Assembly (NCBI RefSeq): GCF_029784135.1
Contig: NC_073746.1
Coordinates: forward strand, 78,763,704 to 78,827,703
Length of the DNA stretch: 64,000 bases
Direction of reading: 5' to 3'
Origin: Toxorhynchites rutilus septentrionalis
Taxonomy: Eukaryota > Arthropoda > Insecta > Diptera > Culicidae
Shown here: positions 32,993-44,639 of the stretch, in pieces
Numbering within the stretch: position 1 is the stretch's first letter
How the letters are laid out: every line of letters starts with the position of its first letter
Made by a program: the position numbers and the translations under genes
Notes under the pieces: generated by a model
What the model was told of the DNA's origin: nothing
Database searches by the model: none
The model's input: only the letters and a program-made list of their open reading frames with translations

Positions 32993-35900
32993 GGGTAAAG
33001 GCACTATAATTCGACCCATAAGTCCAGCTCATGGTAAAAGAAACGTTTGTATATCACAAAAACAGTATGGTTTTTCATGGAAGATGTCCCAATGTTAGAG
33101 ATAGACATTCATTGAATCTGGTTTTATAAGAAAAATAATCATACAATACCTCCATATTTTCTTATATCCATTTTCCCCTGTAATGTTCTATTGTTCTAAT
33201 TTTCGACCACTTGTTTCAATTTTCGACCTCTAAGTGTTCTAATTTTCGACACAAGTGAAAAAATACTGTTTTCAAAACAAAAAGCAATATATTTCATTGG
33301 TATCTAACTACAACTACAACTACATATACTATTTTATGGTATAGTACTATCATTACTATTAAAACATCACGGCAATCGAATGCTAATCCGTTTGAACTAT
33401 ATTATATGTTTCTTATCAATCCATTTATATCCATCAATTATAATATTGATCAATATTGATCTTGCTTTAATAAGGTACTGTTGTTAGACTTTAGATTAAG
33501 TTCCTTTTCTTCGAACGATGATTTTCTCTGGTCAACTTATCGTGCTTCAAACTCTGCCGCATTCGTTTTGCCTCCTCTTGTTTCTGTTTCTTCAATTCGG
33601 ATACCCGTTTACGTTCCATTCTAGCAATCTTCCTGTTCTCCTTTTCTTGCTCCAAACGACGCTTGTCCTCTTCCTTTTGTTTGAACTCTCGATTTAATTC
33701 ATCTGACGTAAGTACATGATACCTTTTCGATTTATATTCTCTTGTATTTTTTCTCGTTGGAGTAGGAGGTGTGGTCAAATAATTTCCCAATGCTGGCTCT
33801 GAAGGCATCGTTGCTAGATCTGCTGCATCAGCTGTAACGTGGTCTGAAGGTGCTGCTTCCAAGGAAGTAGATGCAAGAGGCTTGTTATGTACAGAATCGT
33901 CATTGATAACTTGCATTGCAGCAGAAACTCTTTCTACTGGTGCTACAAGCGGTTCACCATAGTCGATGTCGCATAACAAGTTATCGTTGAGATCATTTTC
34001 TTGAATTGTCTCAATAAAATCAGGAAAATTATTCTCTATTATAGTAAAAATTTTAAATAATGCTCTTTCGTCTTCGTTTTGTAGGCAGACGAGTTCACTC
34101 TTGAACTTTTTAATTCTTCGTGAGCCAATAGTTTTAACACATTCCTGCAACGTGTTCGTGGCAGTAAATAATCTTTCTTGAAGTTGAAATAATTCAATTA
34201 TTTCCAGGGAATCTGATTCGTTAGTATATTTCCCCAAACACTTTGAATAATCAATTGCTGTCTGATCCCATGGGTATAAACCAGAGGACCTAAAACCATT
34301 CTTAATGGTTTGGATAGTCAAAGAATTTCGAAGACAGTCTTGAAGCACTAATGCAAAATTCATGGTTGTCACAGAAGCCATCAGATTTTGACTCCTGAAT
34401 CTCGCAACAGCTTTTGGCCAACCATTTTTAAGAGGTTTGAAGGCCGCGACATCAGCTGGCTGCATGATTCGCGTTACGTTCGGATACAACGCGACTAAAA
34501 TGATACCCAGTTCTCGGCACAACAGTGATGTGTTTAAATTAATGTGGCTACTGTGGCCATCAATAATGAATAAAACCGGCTTTGAAATGTTATTGCTTTC
34601 AATGAATGGGCGAAAAACATTGCGGATATAATCCCGGAACACGTCCGACGTCATCCAACCATTGTCAGATTTCGCGATTCCCCATTTTGATGGAACCGAG
34701 TCAGCTACTTTTTTAGGTATGGTTTTATATGGATAAATAATTGTACTACAGCCTCTCTCGATGTCATATACGTTACGACTTCCACGCTGCGCGAAAACAG
34801 ATTTTGTTTTTGGATTTAAATAGAACGAAGTTTCATCTCCGTTGAAAATTCTTTCAGGATCGTTCAAAATGTCCAAATGTCCTTCCGTTGTCAAAAAGTC
34901 TTGAATTTTTTTAAACCATGATTTTATATCCGGCTTGGACACTTTTGCGCTGGCGTTCGTAACGAATTCCGGAGTGCGAAGCGTGATCTGCGGGTGTCTT
35001 TTAAGGAATAATCGCATTCACGTGCGTTCTTATTGTAAACAAATTATATACTATGTTAATCAATCTCCGGGGAAACACAGACTTCATTTACCTGGGCGGT
35101 TGTTCTTGAAGTTATTGGGTCTGGCGGATGCTTCCAGGAATTGCCTTACAGTTTCTGTAAGCATTTCCCGAGTTGCTGGAAAGCCTCTCCTCTGCATATC
35201 GAATATCCAATTTTCTACATCATTTTCTTCTTTCTGGGAAAGTATGGTAGACGGTCCAGATCGGAAAATGGTTTGAGATTTCTTGAGCAATCTCGACTTT
35301 ATAGTTGATTTTGGAATTTGGTACTGCTTAACTGCCGCATAGATGCTAAGTTCTTTGTTTCGGATTTTGCAAACTGCTTCCTGGAGAGCATCTTCCGTGT
35401 ACACTTGTCTGTATTTTCCAAGTCGCTTCGATTAAAAACATGATATGTATTGTATAGATTGAATGCAAAATTTGTGGTTATAACTCACCATATTGTCTGA
35501 GTAGTTCCGGAATTTGAAAACAGTTCTCTAGAAAACCGATACCGCGGTGAACAGGTCGAAAATCAAAACACGTCAGTTTAAAAAGACATGGCATGCTTTT
35601 TCGACCGGTCGAAATATAACACATGTGTTGTTTTAGGTTCCAATTTTCGATCGTTTTAAAAATGATAGTTTTATAGATTATTACAATAAATAAAACATCC
35701 AACAGAAGATTTTTCGAAAAAAAATACTGTCTTTTTGTAATACAATATTTCACTACATGATGTTATTATCGATATGGCCAAAATTCGTGTGATTAATTAC
35801 TGAGTCTTTTTTTACTGCAATAAAAATGCAACACCTGCATACAGCAATAAATTTAAAAAAACATGGTAACTAAACATTATCTTTTTAAATCGAAGAATTT

Positions 35901-36043
35901 CAATTTCTAGTCGAAGTGGAAAAATGTGGAATCATATTCCTGCAATCAAAACTTTTCTCAATAATCATTTATGGTGGTATTTAATTAATGTTTCAGTAAT
36001 GGTGTGAAAACTAGCACAGGGTCGAAAATTGGATCTCTTACCC
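32993..36043 (-). mobile_element. pogo-type DNA transposon, near full length
   Basis: The element lies between TA (32,991-32,992) and TA (36,044-36,045). The left end is GGGTAAAGGCACTATAATTC-GACCC. The right end in inverse reads GGGTAAGAGATCCAATTTTC-GACCC. Both are followed by further TTTTCGACC words. At 3,051 bp it holds a minus-strand transposase in two exons (33,491-35,419). TA duplication, length and the transposase type all agree. The relationship between TIR and transposase is direct here because both ends enclose the gene. Confidence 0.75.
33491..35419 (-). pseudogene. pogo-family DDE transposase, two exons, one stop
   Basis: Exon 1 (to 35,092) encodes LGKYRQVYTEDALQEA and a helix-turn-helix AAVKQYQIPKSTIKSRL, then the CENP-B-like part ENWIFDMQRRGFPATREML. 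A 63-bp intron (35,091-35,029, GTAAAT to AG) probably joins it to exon 2. Exon 2 is open for 508 codons from 35,017: RLFLKRHPQITLRTPE, then NGDETSF (first Asp), VLFIIDGHSSHIN (second Asp) and RIMQPADVAAFKPLK (third Asp, 35 residues after the second). A Lys/Arg/Glu-rich coiled C-terminus follows. The splice restores the frame but places a TGA at 35,020-35,018, where a Trp would fit the family. No ATG precedes exon 1 in frame, so a further 5' exon may exist. The catalytic domain itself looks intact. A protein started at 35,017 would lack the DNA-binding part. Confidence 0.85.
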
Positions 36044-36249
36044 TACATTATCTGTATGATTAGTATACTTCTCTACAATGAAACAATTCAACCTTTTTTA
36101 TTTTTATTTCTTACCTAATTTTCTTCGGAATATGTTTTTGATGTACTGTATTCTATTAGTCAAATCATTTCATTCGATACCGATATTGGATTACAAAAGA
36201 ATACATATACCTTTTTGAATTAATGTTGTTCATAATGCAATGTGTTCTC

Positions 36250-36800
36250 CAAGTCAACCCATTCAGCCATTTTTTAACCGGTGGCCAAATTGGATTTTTC
36301 AAGATAATGGAATACACAATATTATGATGACAGCAGAGATAAAAGTTTGTTCCTAATTTCAGGGGTCATTTTTTTTAATGTAATGTAATGTAATTTTAAT
36401 GTAACCCTACAGACATATAAACATACATACAAACAGGTCAAGTTGAATGAAACCGTTTAAAAAAGTAATTGGCTATTTTGTTACAGCGGCCATCTTGGAT
36501 TTGCATTTTTCGTGAATAGCTGTGTTCTACTAGTCCATCCCTTTTATTTAATACCCATATTGATGGGGTTTTGAGAAAATATGTAATCCGCCATTTTGTA
36601 GCGCCCGCCATCTTGGATTTTTTTAAATCATGAAATATGCAGTTTTACAATGACTGCAGAGATAAATGTGTGTTCCAAATTTCAGATCAATCGGTCAACA
36701 GGAAGGGGTTCAAATTTTTATTAATGTGGTAAAGCGCTACAAACAAACATGTTACAAACATAAAAATTACAGGGCAAGCTAAATAAAACCGTTTAATATA
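36250..36800. repeat. GCCATCTTGGATTT repeat, two diverged units
   Basis: Two successive blocks share GCCATCTTGGATTT, GACAGCAGAGATAAAAGT or GACTGCAGAGATAAATGTG, CAAATTTCAG and ACATACAAACA..TCAAG.TGAATGAAACCGTTT. They begin near 36,265 and 36,480. No ORF is present. This is a common style of arthropod dispersed repeat whose class I cannot assign. Confidence 0.5.
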
Positions 36801-36804
36801 CTGG

Positions 36805-38515
36805 GATGTGTCGACTCCCCATGTGTTATCGACTCCAGTATCAAATAGGAGCTGAAAAGTAAGTTGGCTTCCAGTATAAAGCGATCTTCCACTTTGCCAT
36901 CTCACGTCACTTCCGGTGCAAAACAGAACATTGATTTTCACTCAAAAATTGAAAAAAAATCGCGGGTGATTTTGAATGATCCAATATTTCAGACATCACA
37001 AAAAATCTTTGTATAGGTATGAATACGACCAGTACATTGAGTTTAACCTTAATTAACACTCCACTCAATCTAAATGGAATTCTAAAACCACTTACCGCTG
37101 GATAGCCGTATTGAGGTAATGATACGCAAATTGATCACCAAAAACAATAAAAACCGTGTAACCACAGTAATCAGCACTCCACCGTCGCAATCGCTTGACC
37201 TCAATGTATACCCCCAATGCCGGCATAATCATACCAAACACCTTATCGTGTAGCCAGTCATTAGTTTTGAATCCATAAATCACACAATCAATCCAGGGGC
37301 CACAAATCGCGGCACGGTCGATCGGGGTCCCCTTTCCGCTCCCTCTCAAAAATGATATTACATGGTATGTATAATATTAGCTAGCCAATCCGGCCCAGAT
37401 TCGTCCCTACCGTCCGACGATAGGGTGCCGATATTGATTGGCAATGATTAGCTCGGACATTAGCCACAGGGTACACAGTTCAGACAACCATCGCGCTATA
37501 GACGGAACTTGATTGCATTCACCCACACCGGAGGTTCACAGTCATGCGAAATCGAGCACATCTGCCTGCCGAAGGCAGGATGCGATCTGGCCTTTGATTT
37601 AATAAACTGACGTTGTAACGCACTCGGGTAAACATAACGATGATAGATTATACCGCTGAAAGGTTCCAACCAAAGGTCGCTCCGTGCGCTGGGCACCACC
37701 TGGGATGAGATATTCTGGCTGGCGGAAGTGAATCGCTGTTCGAACGACGGCTTAATTGAAAACGACAGGATTCCTCCCCCCCCCCACAGCCGGAAAAAGA
37801 CAAACAAAAAACCAAACGGATTACTTCCGCTTGCCATCGGTTTGACAATTGTGGCTGTCATAATCCGGGGGATGCGCTCGTGTAATCGAGAACAAGTGGA
37901 CGATTATAATCAATCAATTTGCGGAACAGCCACCGCCTTAAAGGATCAACCGAATCTTGCGGTGCGCCCGTGGTGTGGGTGTTGGACGAGAGGGAGGGAG
38001 GACGGAGGCACCGAAATGTCTATCCGCCTGTGGGCTGACTGTGATGAATGTAGGGGGCGAGCCAAAAGCCGGTGTCATCGTACGTTCGGAGTTTGCAAAG
38101 ACGAGCGAAATGGAGAGGCAAAAGAAAAGACAGCGGAAAGACAGATGAAATGATGGTACTTACAATTTTTATGCCATCTGATTTAATAGATTGCTTCATT
38201 CGGGGATGCGACAGAGTGTTTAATGTTTTATTAGTCGGCACGACGAATCTGTCGTAAAATGGGATGCGATTGGTGCGACTTGAGAAATTTGTTAACACTT
38301 GGACTCTGGGACTTATGACGAAGTTAGAAATTATGATTGATTGTTGAGACGTTCCGACATGGGTTGGGCAGTACAAAATGGAATTCCCACAATGGGTTCT
38401 CATTGCTTGTTTGTGTGTTTTTTTTTGTTTTTTAAACAGTTGTTAGGATGAATTCCGACGAAACATTTACCAGTTCATAAACATATGCTTTCCATTATCT
38501 GTGTTAATTGATCTA
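36805..38515. other. Unassigned region with GC-richer island
   Basis: No gene is supported. Positions 37,380-38,160 are GC-richer and contain a run of C (37,780-37,791). Long frames there overlap on both strands (121 and 141 codons) and show no motif. Possibly host single-copy DNA. Confidence 0.35.
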
Positions 38516-38522
38516 GATTTTT

Positions 38523-38830
38523 GACGTAGAACTGCGGCTTTCAGGAAGGGTGCCAAATCAGAAAACTGGTCACGTTTTTATGAATTAAAGTTTACGTTAA
38601 TAACTATTTTGGCCGCGAATGGATTTAAACGACTTGCATACCAATCGAATTGGAAATTTTCTAAGATTTGTTTTATATGCTATACATTACAATCCCATAG
38701 TCTGTATACGGTATAAATCGGTGAAAATTGGAAGCATTCCCATTTCCCCATACATTTGTTCTGTCCATTTGGGTGCTTTCCCGAACAGAGCTGTCAATAA
38801 CGGGAAACTTGCGCAGCAGCTACAATAGAA
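38523..38830 (-). mobile_element. P-end family, partial copy
   Basis: TTTTGACGTAGAACTGCGGC marks a plain end. It is followed by GGGTGCCAAATCAGAAAACT, GTCACGTTTTTATGAA and CATACATTTGTTCTGTCCAT, the same module order as at 48,439-48,740 and, inverted, 54,060-54,317. The outer-palindrome end was not found downstream, so the copy is truncated or rearranged. Confidence 0.55.
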
Positions 38831-38834
38831 ACAA

Positions 38835-40330
38835 CGAAGGGGGATAGTGAAAAATGAATATTTGCGAAGTAAACTCCACCCTTGCATAGTAAGTAAGCTG
38901 TCGCTAGTGTATAAGTATTACATCTCCTTTGAGGAAAATTCTCAGAATTTTCCTGTGTCCGAAACAACAAAGATCGCTTAGTCTGCTCGTTTTGTGTTTT
39001 ATGTTTCCCCTCGAGATGTGAACGCTAGCGAACATTTCACTTGAAGTGCATCGAGCATTGCAATAAAGAGAAGAGTGCAAATGATTATAGGTCGCTTATA
39101 GCCATCAATGTTTGGCTTTGAGTGTGTTGCTTGTTTTAGTTGCGCGAAACTTAGAACTTGTTCATTTCCTGTACATGTGAACAGCACCCCTTCGATACTT
39201 TTAGTTGCCATTCGTATTTGCTCTCGTGCCCCTCGGCTCTGTTCTGATGCAACAAGCGACAGTTTTGACTGAGAGTCGAGAAACGATTTTTCATAATCGG
39301 TCATTCTCGCGATGTTTCATTTTAATCGCTACAACTGGGGGTGAATAAAACTTTTCTTTTGCATACTGTACATTGTGTTTCAATATGAGTTACTTTTTTT
39401 GACCACTCTGACTGTATAATATGATCAGTTTTTGCTAATCGTTCAACCATATATATACCATAAATCTGGCTGTTTTCAACATAAGTGTTATCCGATAAAA
39501 GAAGCATGTAGGTTGATAAATTCTTGGTTGTTTGCCACTATTAACTCATTTTTTGTTGTTCTTTTTATTAAGCAAACTTCATTTTCTGACAGCGTGAATG
39601 GATGTATTTTTTGTCAAATAGAGGGTATTTTTTCCTTCGTATGTTGGATAGATGAAATCCACACATACCTGTTAAAGGTTCCCAGAATAAATATTGATTA
39701 TGGATGCTTTTAACGAACATTTGGAATGGAGTGTACCTCGCTTTTCCCAATTCTAGCATGAATTACGGTATTCACCATCCGAAATTAAATATTTCTGGGC
39801 TCGGTTTATTGTAGTTTTTTATATTGCCCAGGTATAACCTCTGTCGCCGCGTGTTGATATATGTGAAATATTTGAGAATTCGTGGAGATATGTAGATTGT
39901 CTTCTCAGATGGTTCGGATGGTCGGATATCGAAGGTTTTCTTTTACTATCAGAGAAATTAAATGCATTATTTCGTATAATATTTCGTAATCATATAAAGT
40001 GAGTATATTCTTTACTTCAAAATATGTATACTGGAACGAATACACGACTGCTTATAAATGAAAATAAAGTTGTACAAAGTAAGAGTGGTCAAGAGAATCA
40101 ATATTTATTAAATGTAAAACTTGAAAAATGTTCAATCCGTTGAAAACTTTGTAAAAAAGTCAGTGTCTTCAATTAAATTGAAAATAATTCACTTCCGAAC
40201 AACATAAGTTGAATTATTTTTTATTTAACAATTTGCCTCAGACTGTAGACAATTTTTTTCTACTGGAATATCCATCTGTTTTTTTTTTAAACATCGATGA
40301 TGTTTCACAACATTTTCAAAATATCAAATT
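38835..40330. other. Unassigned region
   Basis: Positions 38,890-39,320 resemble in position and composition the leader sequence within the P-end copy at 48.7-49.0 kb and could be interior of the partial copy. The rest is AT-rich with no recognised features. Confidence 0.3.
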
Positions 40331-40338
40331 TGGTACTA

Positions 40339-42726
40339 CAGTCAATTCTCCCTTACTCGATGTTCTGTAACTCGATATTTCCTCTAACTCGATGAATTTC
40401 ATGGCACCTTTGATTTTACAAGCATTCTTCTCTCCCTAACTCGATACCTCTCTAACTCGATTGATTTTCGCGTACATGTTTTTGTGCGCTATTACGTATT
40501 ATTTCTCTTGAAAGTGAAGACGGTGTGTTCGTGTCATCAAACAATTTCTTTTCAAGTATGGAAAACCACAAGAAACCTTTCAACCTAACAATCAAAACGC
40601 TAACCATTGTGCCACGTTTGAGCATCATCGAGCAGGTCGAAAAGTATGGACGGAAGGGGTCTGAAGCTGCAAAATATTTCAGTATTGCGTAAAGTACGGT
40701 ATCAACACTATTCAAGCTAAAGAAAAATAGTAATCGGAAGGTAAAATTGAATCTAGACAAATAGCATATCGGAATCGAAAAGCTGGAACGGTCAATGGAT
40801 TTTTTGTCTTATCAGGGCAGAGAGGATAATTTACCTCTCTCAGGTTCTATTTTTCGGGAGAATGCTTGCAAATTTGTCCAGAAATTGGGAATTCTCAACT
40901 TTAAAGCACAACCAACATGGAGGGAAGCGATATCGATGGTCAATGGAAAGAATAAAAACCCACGATGTTTCAAAAAGAACAAATTATTATCAGTTATATA
41001 CGAGAGCAACACCAAGGCCTGGATGGGCTTAATGCTTTTTAAGAAATGGATCATGCAACTTGGCGAAAAATTTTCCACAGAAAATAACATGATTTTAATT
41101 CTGGAATTATGTGTAATGGTAATGCATTATACTAATATATATTTCTTCTCAAAGGTACCCAAAATCTTACCGACCAAAGCTTAAATCGATAAGTTTACAA
41201 TTTTCCACAATTTTTTACTTCCTTAGCTCAGCAGCTAGACTTTGATATAATCAAGAACCTGAATAAGTATTATCGTCATTTTCGATTAATTAGTTCGATT
41301 ACTGCAAGACTGCAAGAAATGGAGTATGTTTGTACTTTTTAACTTTCATGTTAATCAGCATTCTTGCTATATTTAAATGCACTCTAGGACCCTTCAGATA
41401 TACCGGTATTGGATGCAATTGAAATACTTTCACCCTCCAAGACCAATAAGCATCAATCTGAGACTATTTAAAATTGCTTCAGGAAAGTCGCATTTTCCTT
41501 CAATGATGATGGTAATATTCCGCTGGCATAATTAATGCGTCGTGAGCTTGCTCATGTCGACAGTACTGTACCGTTCGATTGATCAACGTCCTTTTATGAT
41601 TAGTTAGAAAAGGACCCAAACGTGATTTACTGATGCCAGATATCGGTATACTGGAAAGCGTTGAAAAAGCTAAAGATAGTAATCCTATCGAGTTGGCGAA
41701 TATTCTGAAAGGTTCAGATGATTGTTTCGATATTACACCTTCGAAGTTAAATCAAACTTGAAGAAGTTGTCCGGAAGATTGAAATAAACTGAAAATGATC
41801 CTGTAAAACTATTTGAACATTTCTTTGTGATTGAACAGTTCCTGTGTGATCGTTACAATTTAGATTGAATAGCATACTTAATCAATATTTTCTTTGTTAA
41901 CCTAGTTCCTTAGGCAGGTCGGGCTCGATTATATACAGACTCGATTATATATTATTCGATTATAGATACTTTTGGACTCGATTGTATACAGTTTGAAATT
42001 TTTTTTTTTATAATCAAATATAATTTATTTTAAGAAAAACTGTAACCTCTCAACGTTAAAGTGAAATTTAAGTGGTTTTATAAGTTAGTTTAAGATTTTG
42101 ATTGAATTATCATCAGGAATTGTTTATATCGATATTGCAGCAAAATCAAGAGAGATTGAAGTTGGGCGTCAAAGAACAAATCGTAGAGTGGTTAGAGAGC
42201 TTTAACTTGATTAATAGAAACAATTAAATTTAATGTGAATTTTTGGGATAAAATTAATAATTACACATTAAAAAAAAACAAACTTTTAAGTTTTCCACTT
42301 CCAAAATGTTATTTAAATCCACTAATTCAGATGTTCCACTACTATATCCTGTACTAAATTTTCTCATCTTTCAAATGAAAGCAACATAATCGGCATACGG
42401 CGTACTTTTCAATATAGAGCCAGTTTGAGTCCGAAACAAAAAAAAAGATCTATAACGCTGTCATCGTTGAAATTCGAACAAACGCGTAGAAGAATTTTTT
42501 TTTCGCGAAATATAACCGCCTATCATCTCCTGAGAGAATCTGGAGAAAATATTTTTTTATGTGAGAAAGGTTTTTTCTGACTTCAAGGGGATGAATTAAA
42601 AGTTGAAATTCATACCATTATTGGGACACTTACCCTAATATATGACAATTTATGACATAAAAAAACTTATGGAAAAGTGTTCTGTATCTCGATATACCGA
42701 GATATCGAGTTAGGGAGAGTTGATTG
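40339..42726 (+). mobile_element. Tigger-type DNA transposon, decayed
   Basis: The ends are CAGTCAATTCTCCCTTACTC-GATG and the inverted ATATCGAGTTAGGGAGAGTT-GATTG, flanked by TA at 40,337-40,338 and 42,727-42,728. Subterminal copies of CTAACTCGAT occur at the left. A broken forward transposase lies at 40,560-41,800. Around 41,935-41,985 a different repeated word, GACTCGATTATATA, appears, perhaps a later insertion. The full span is 2,388 bp. Confidence 0.8.
40560..41800 (+). pseudogene. Tigger-type transposase, multiply broken
   Basis: Forward translation in changing frames shows the family order. An N-terminal CENP-B-like helix-turn-helix reads IIEQVEKYGRKGSEAAKYFS (near 40,625-40,690), then GSIFRENACKFVQKLGI. 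Next comes the start of the DDE domain with NPRCFKKNKLLSVIYESNTK-AWM and LFKKWIMQ. After about 41,190 come DFDIIKNLNKYYRHF and, near 41,410-41,490, VLDAIEILSPSKTNKHQSET with NCFRKVAF. These match the QPMDQGIIK..K..YR and C-terminal segments of Tigger transposases. The catalytic ADET and LLVDN motifs are damaged. It is non-functional. Confidence 0.75.
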
Positions 42727-42742
42727 TACACTTTTTAGATAT

Positions 42743-44622
42743 AGTAAACTGGGGATATAGTCGACGGGGGTGAAAATGGGTTATGGGGGTGAAATTGGGT
42801 CAAAAATGGAGAAGGTTACTATCAGTTGTATCTTGACAAATATTGCGAATATTTTGAAAACTGAGCCGTTTAATTGGAGACACATTTCCACAAATTCCAA
42901 TGCATAATACTTAACTGTAGTACAAATAGTTATTATTTAATAATTCATCAAAGTTTGATGTGTAAATAGCCATCAATAAATTCCGCAGAAAAAAATTCAT
43001 GCCCAGCATTATACAGAACTACTAAAATTGTAAATATTGGATGGAATTATTCTATAAAACCAGATGAGTCATTACTGATTTTGAACATCAGATTTTTTTT
43101 CCATTCGAATTTCAATATTTTCGAAATACTCTCTTATTTACACTGAGTGGGGATGAGAATGGGTCAAGCACAAAATTGAATTCCATGCCAAACCAATATA
43201 GTGATTGTCAGATTTTCATTACTCATCGTAAAATATTAGACCCTCTATTTATTTTTTTCATCAAGGTGGCCATTTCCATTTTATGGTGGTTCGAAAAATC
43301 AATTTTTCCCCCCTTCATTTCCAAAAGTGACCTTTTTCAATAATTCATCTGAATCGGCCCGGTAGTTTAAAAGTGAGGGATTTGAAAAAAAAGGCATTTT
43401 TGGAAAAAGGGGATAAATTATTTTTCGGGCCAATTTTGAAAATCATAGTTCAAAAACACAAAATAACGCATCTCTGAATGTTGAATATGTTATCTAATAA
43501 AATCTCAGCTTTCAGGAAAAAATATAAAAAATATATAGCGCCCTTGGTCCCGAGACAATGTAAACTTAAAAAATATACAATTTGTTTAATCTTTATAAAC
43601 ATGAAAACAAAACAGCTCTAATCCGTAGTTCAACCACAAAAAGGCCATAAATCATCTAGCCTCAATAATTTGAATCTACATTGCCGAATAGACAAAGAGG
43701 GTCATAAATCTTTCGCACATTTGAGTATACCAAAAATTGAAGTAGCATGTGAAGAAATTGAAGTCGCCTTTGTCACAGCATCCAATAGCTCTTAGCGATT
43801 TAATGCAGTCCAATTGTCCAGTAAAAAGAACCTCATTGTATAGCATCCTTAGCCAGTCGTTCCGATAGCCACCGGTCAGAATATATATACCACTCTGTAA
43901 ATGAACGAAATACACACTCGAAATACATCTGTTGAATCAAACGCATCTCGTTATCTCTTGTTTGTATCTCGAAAATTACTTATCCTTTTGTCGCACATTT
44001 AAACCGCTTCTCGCCGAACAGTGTCGAAAATTAATTTTCATTTGTCGTGTCGAAACACAATTCAAAATCGAAAATTTTTGCAAGTATAATATTTTCAGAA
44101 TAGCTAGACTAGACTAGCTAATTGGTTTTGATTCAATATGTCGATCATCCGAATTGGTGTGATAGTTCAAAATATTATTGTTTGGGCAACCATAAAATGG
44201 TAAAAAATACGGGTCTAATGTTTTTCGAGAAAAAGCAAAACTACCACTTTTTACGAAAATCTGTATTGATACTATTTTCGTAACTCAAATAATCATTCAA
44301 TACACTTACATGTTATTAAATTATCTTGAAATTGTTGAGAAATTGATTTCTAAATACAATTCTTAATAGAAAGAAATATTCACTACTTTGACCCATTGTC
44401 ACCCCCTCTAAGGGGTGAGATTGGGTCAACTTTCATTTAATCGTAGATCAGTGAAAAATTAATATTATTCAACAATTCCTCGAACACTTACGAGCGTTCA
44501 TCATTAGAGAACACTTCTACGTAATCAGAATTGTGTTTTAATCTAATTTATGATAGTTATTCAACAAAAAGTTCAAAAACTATTTTTTTTGACCCATTTT
44601 CACCCCCATCGACGGTATTTTA
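42743..44622. mobile_element. GGGGTGAAAATGGG element with inverted ends
   Basis: The left end reads GTAAACTGGGGATATAGTCG, then ACGGGGGTGAAAATGGG. The right end in inverse reads TGTAAAATACCGTCGATGGG, then GGTGAAAATGGGTC. Further GGGGTGA..TTGGGTCA words occur at 42,780-42,815, 43,145-43,170 and inverted at 44,395-44,430. No transposase was found. An older CAGCCATTCC-type segment occupies 43,190-44,280 inside it. The class is uncertain; the TIR style resembles the small element at 29,418-29,518. Confidence 0.5.
43190..44280. repeat. CAGCCATTCC-family interior sequence, degraded
   Basis: CATGCCAAACCAATATAGTG, GGTGGTTCGAAAAATC, GACCCTCTATTTATTTTTTT and GCGCCC near AAAAATATATA are diverged versions of words in the 17,701 and 25,737 copies. 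The terminal CAGCCATTCC itself is lost. Confidence 0.4.
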
Positions 44623-44639
44623 CAGAGAAGTCATCATTT

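Noticed and set aside
37496..38403. Overlapping ORFs of 121-141 codons on both strands in a GC-richer island
   Set aside because: High GC reduces stop codons by chance; the frames overlap on opposite strands and have no recognised motifs or splice context.
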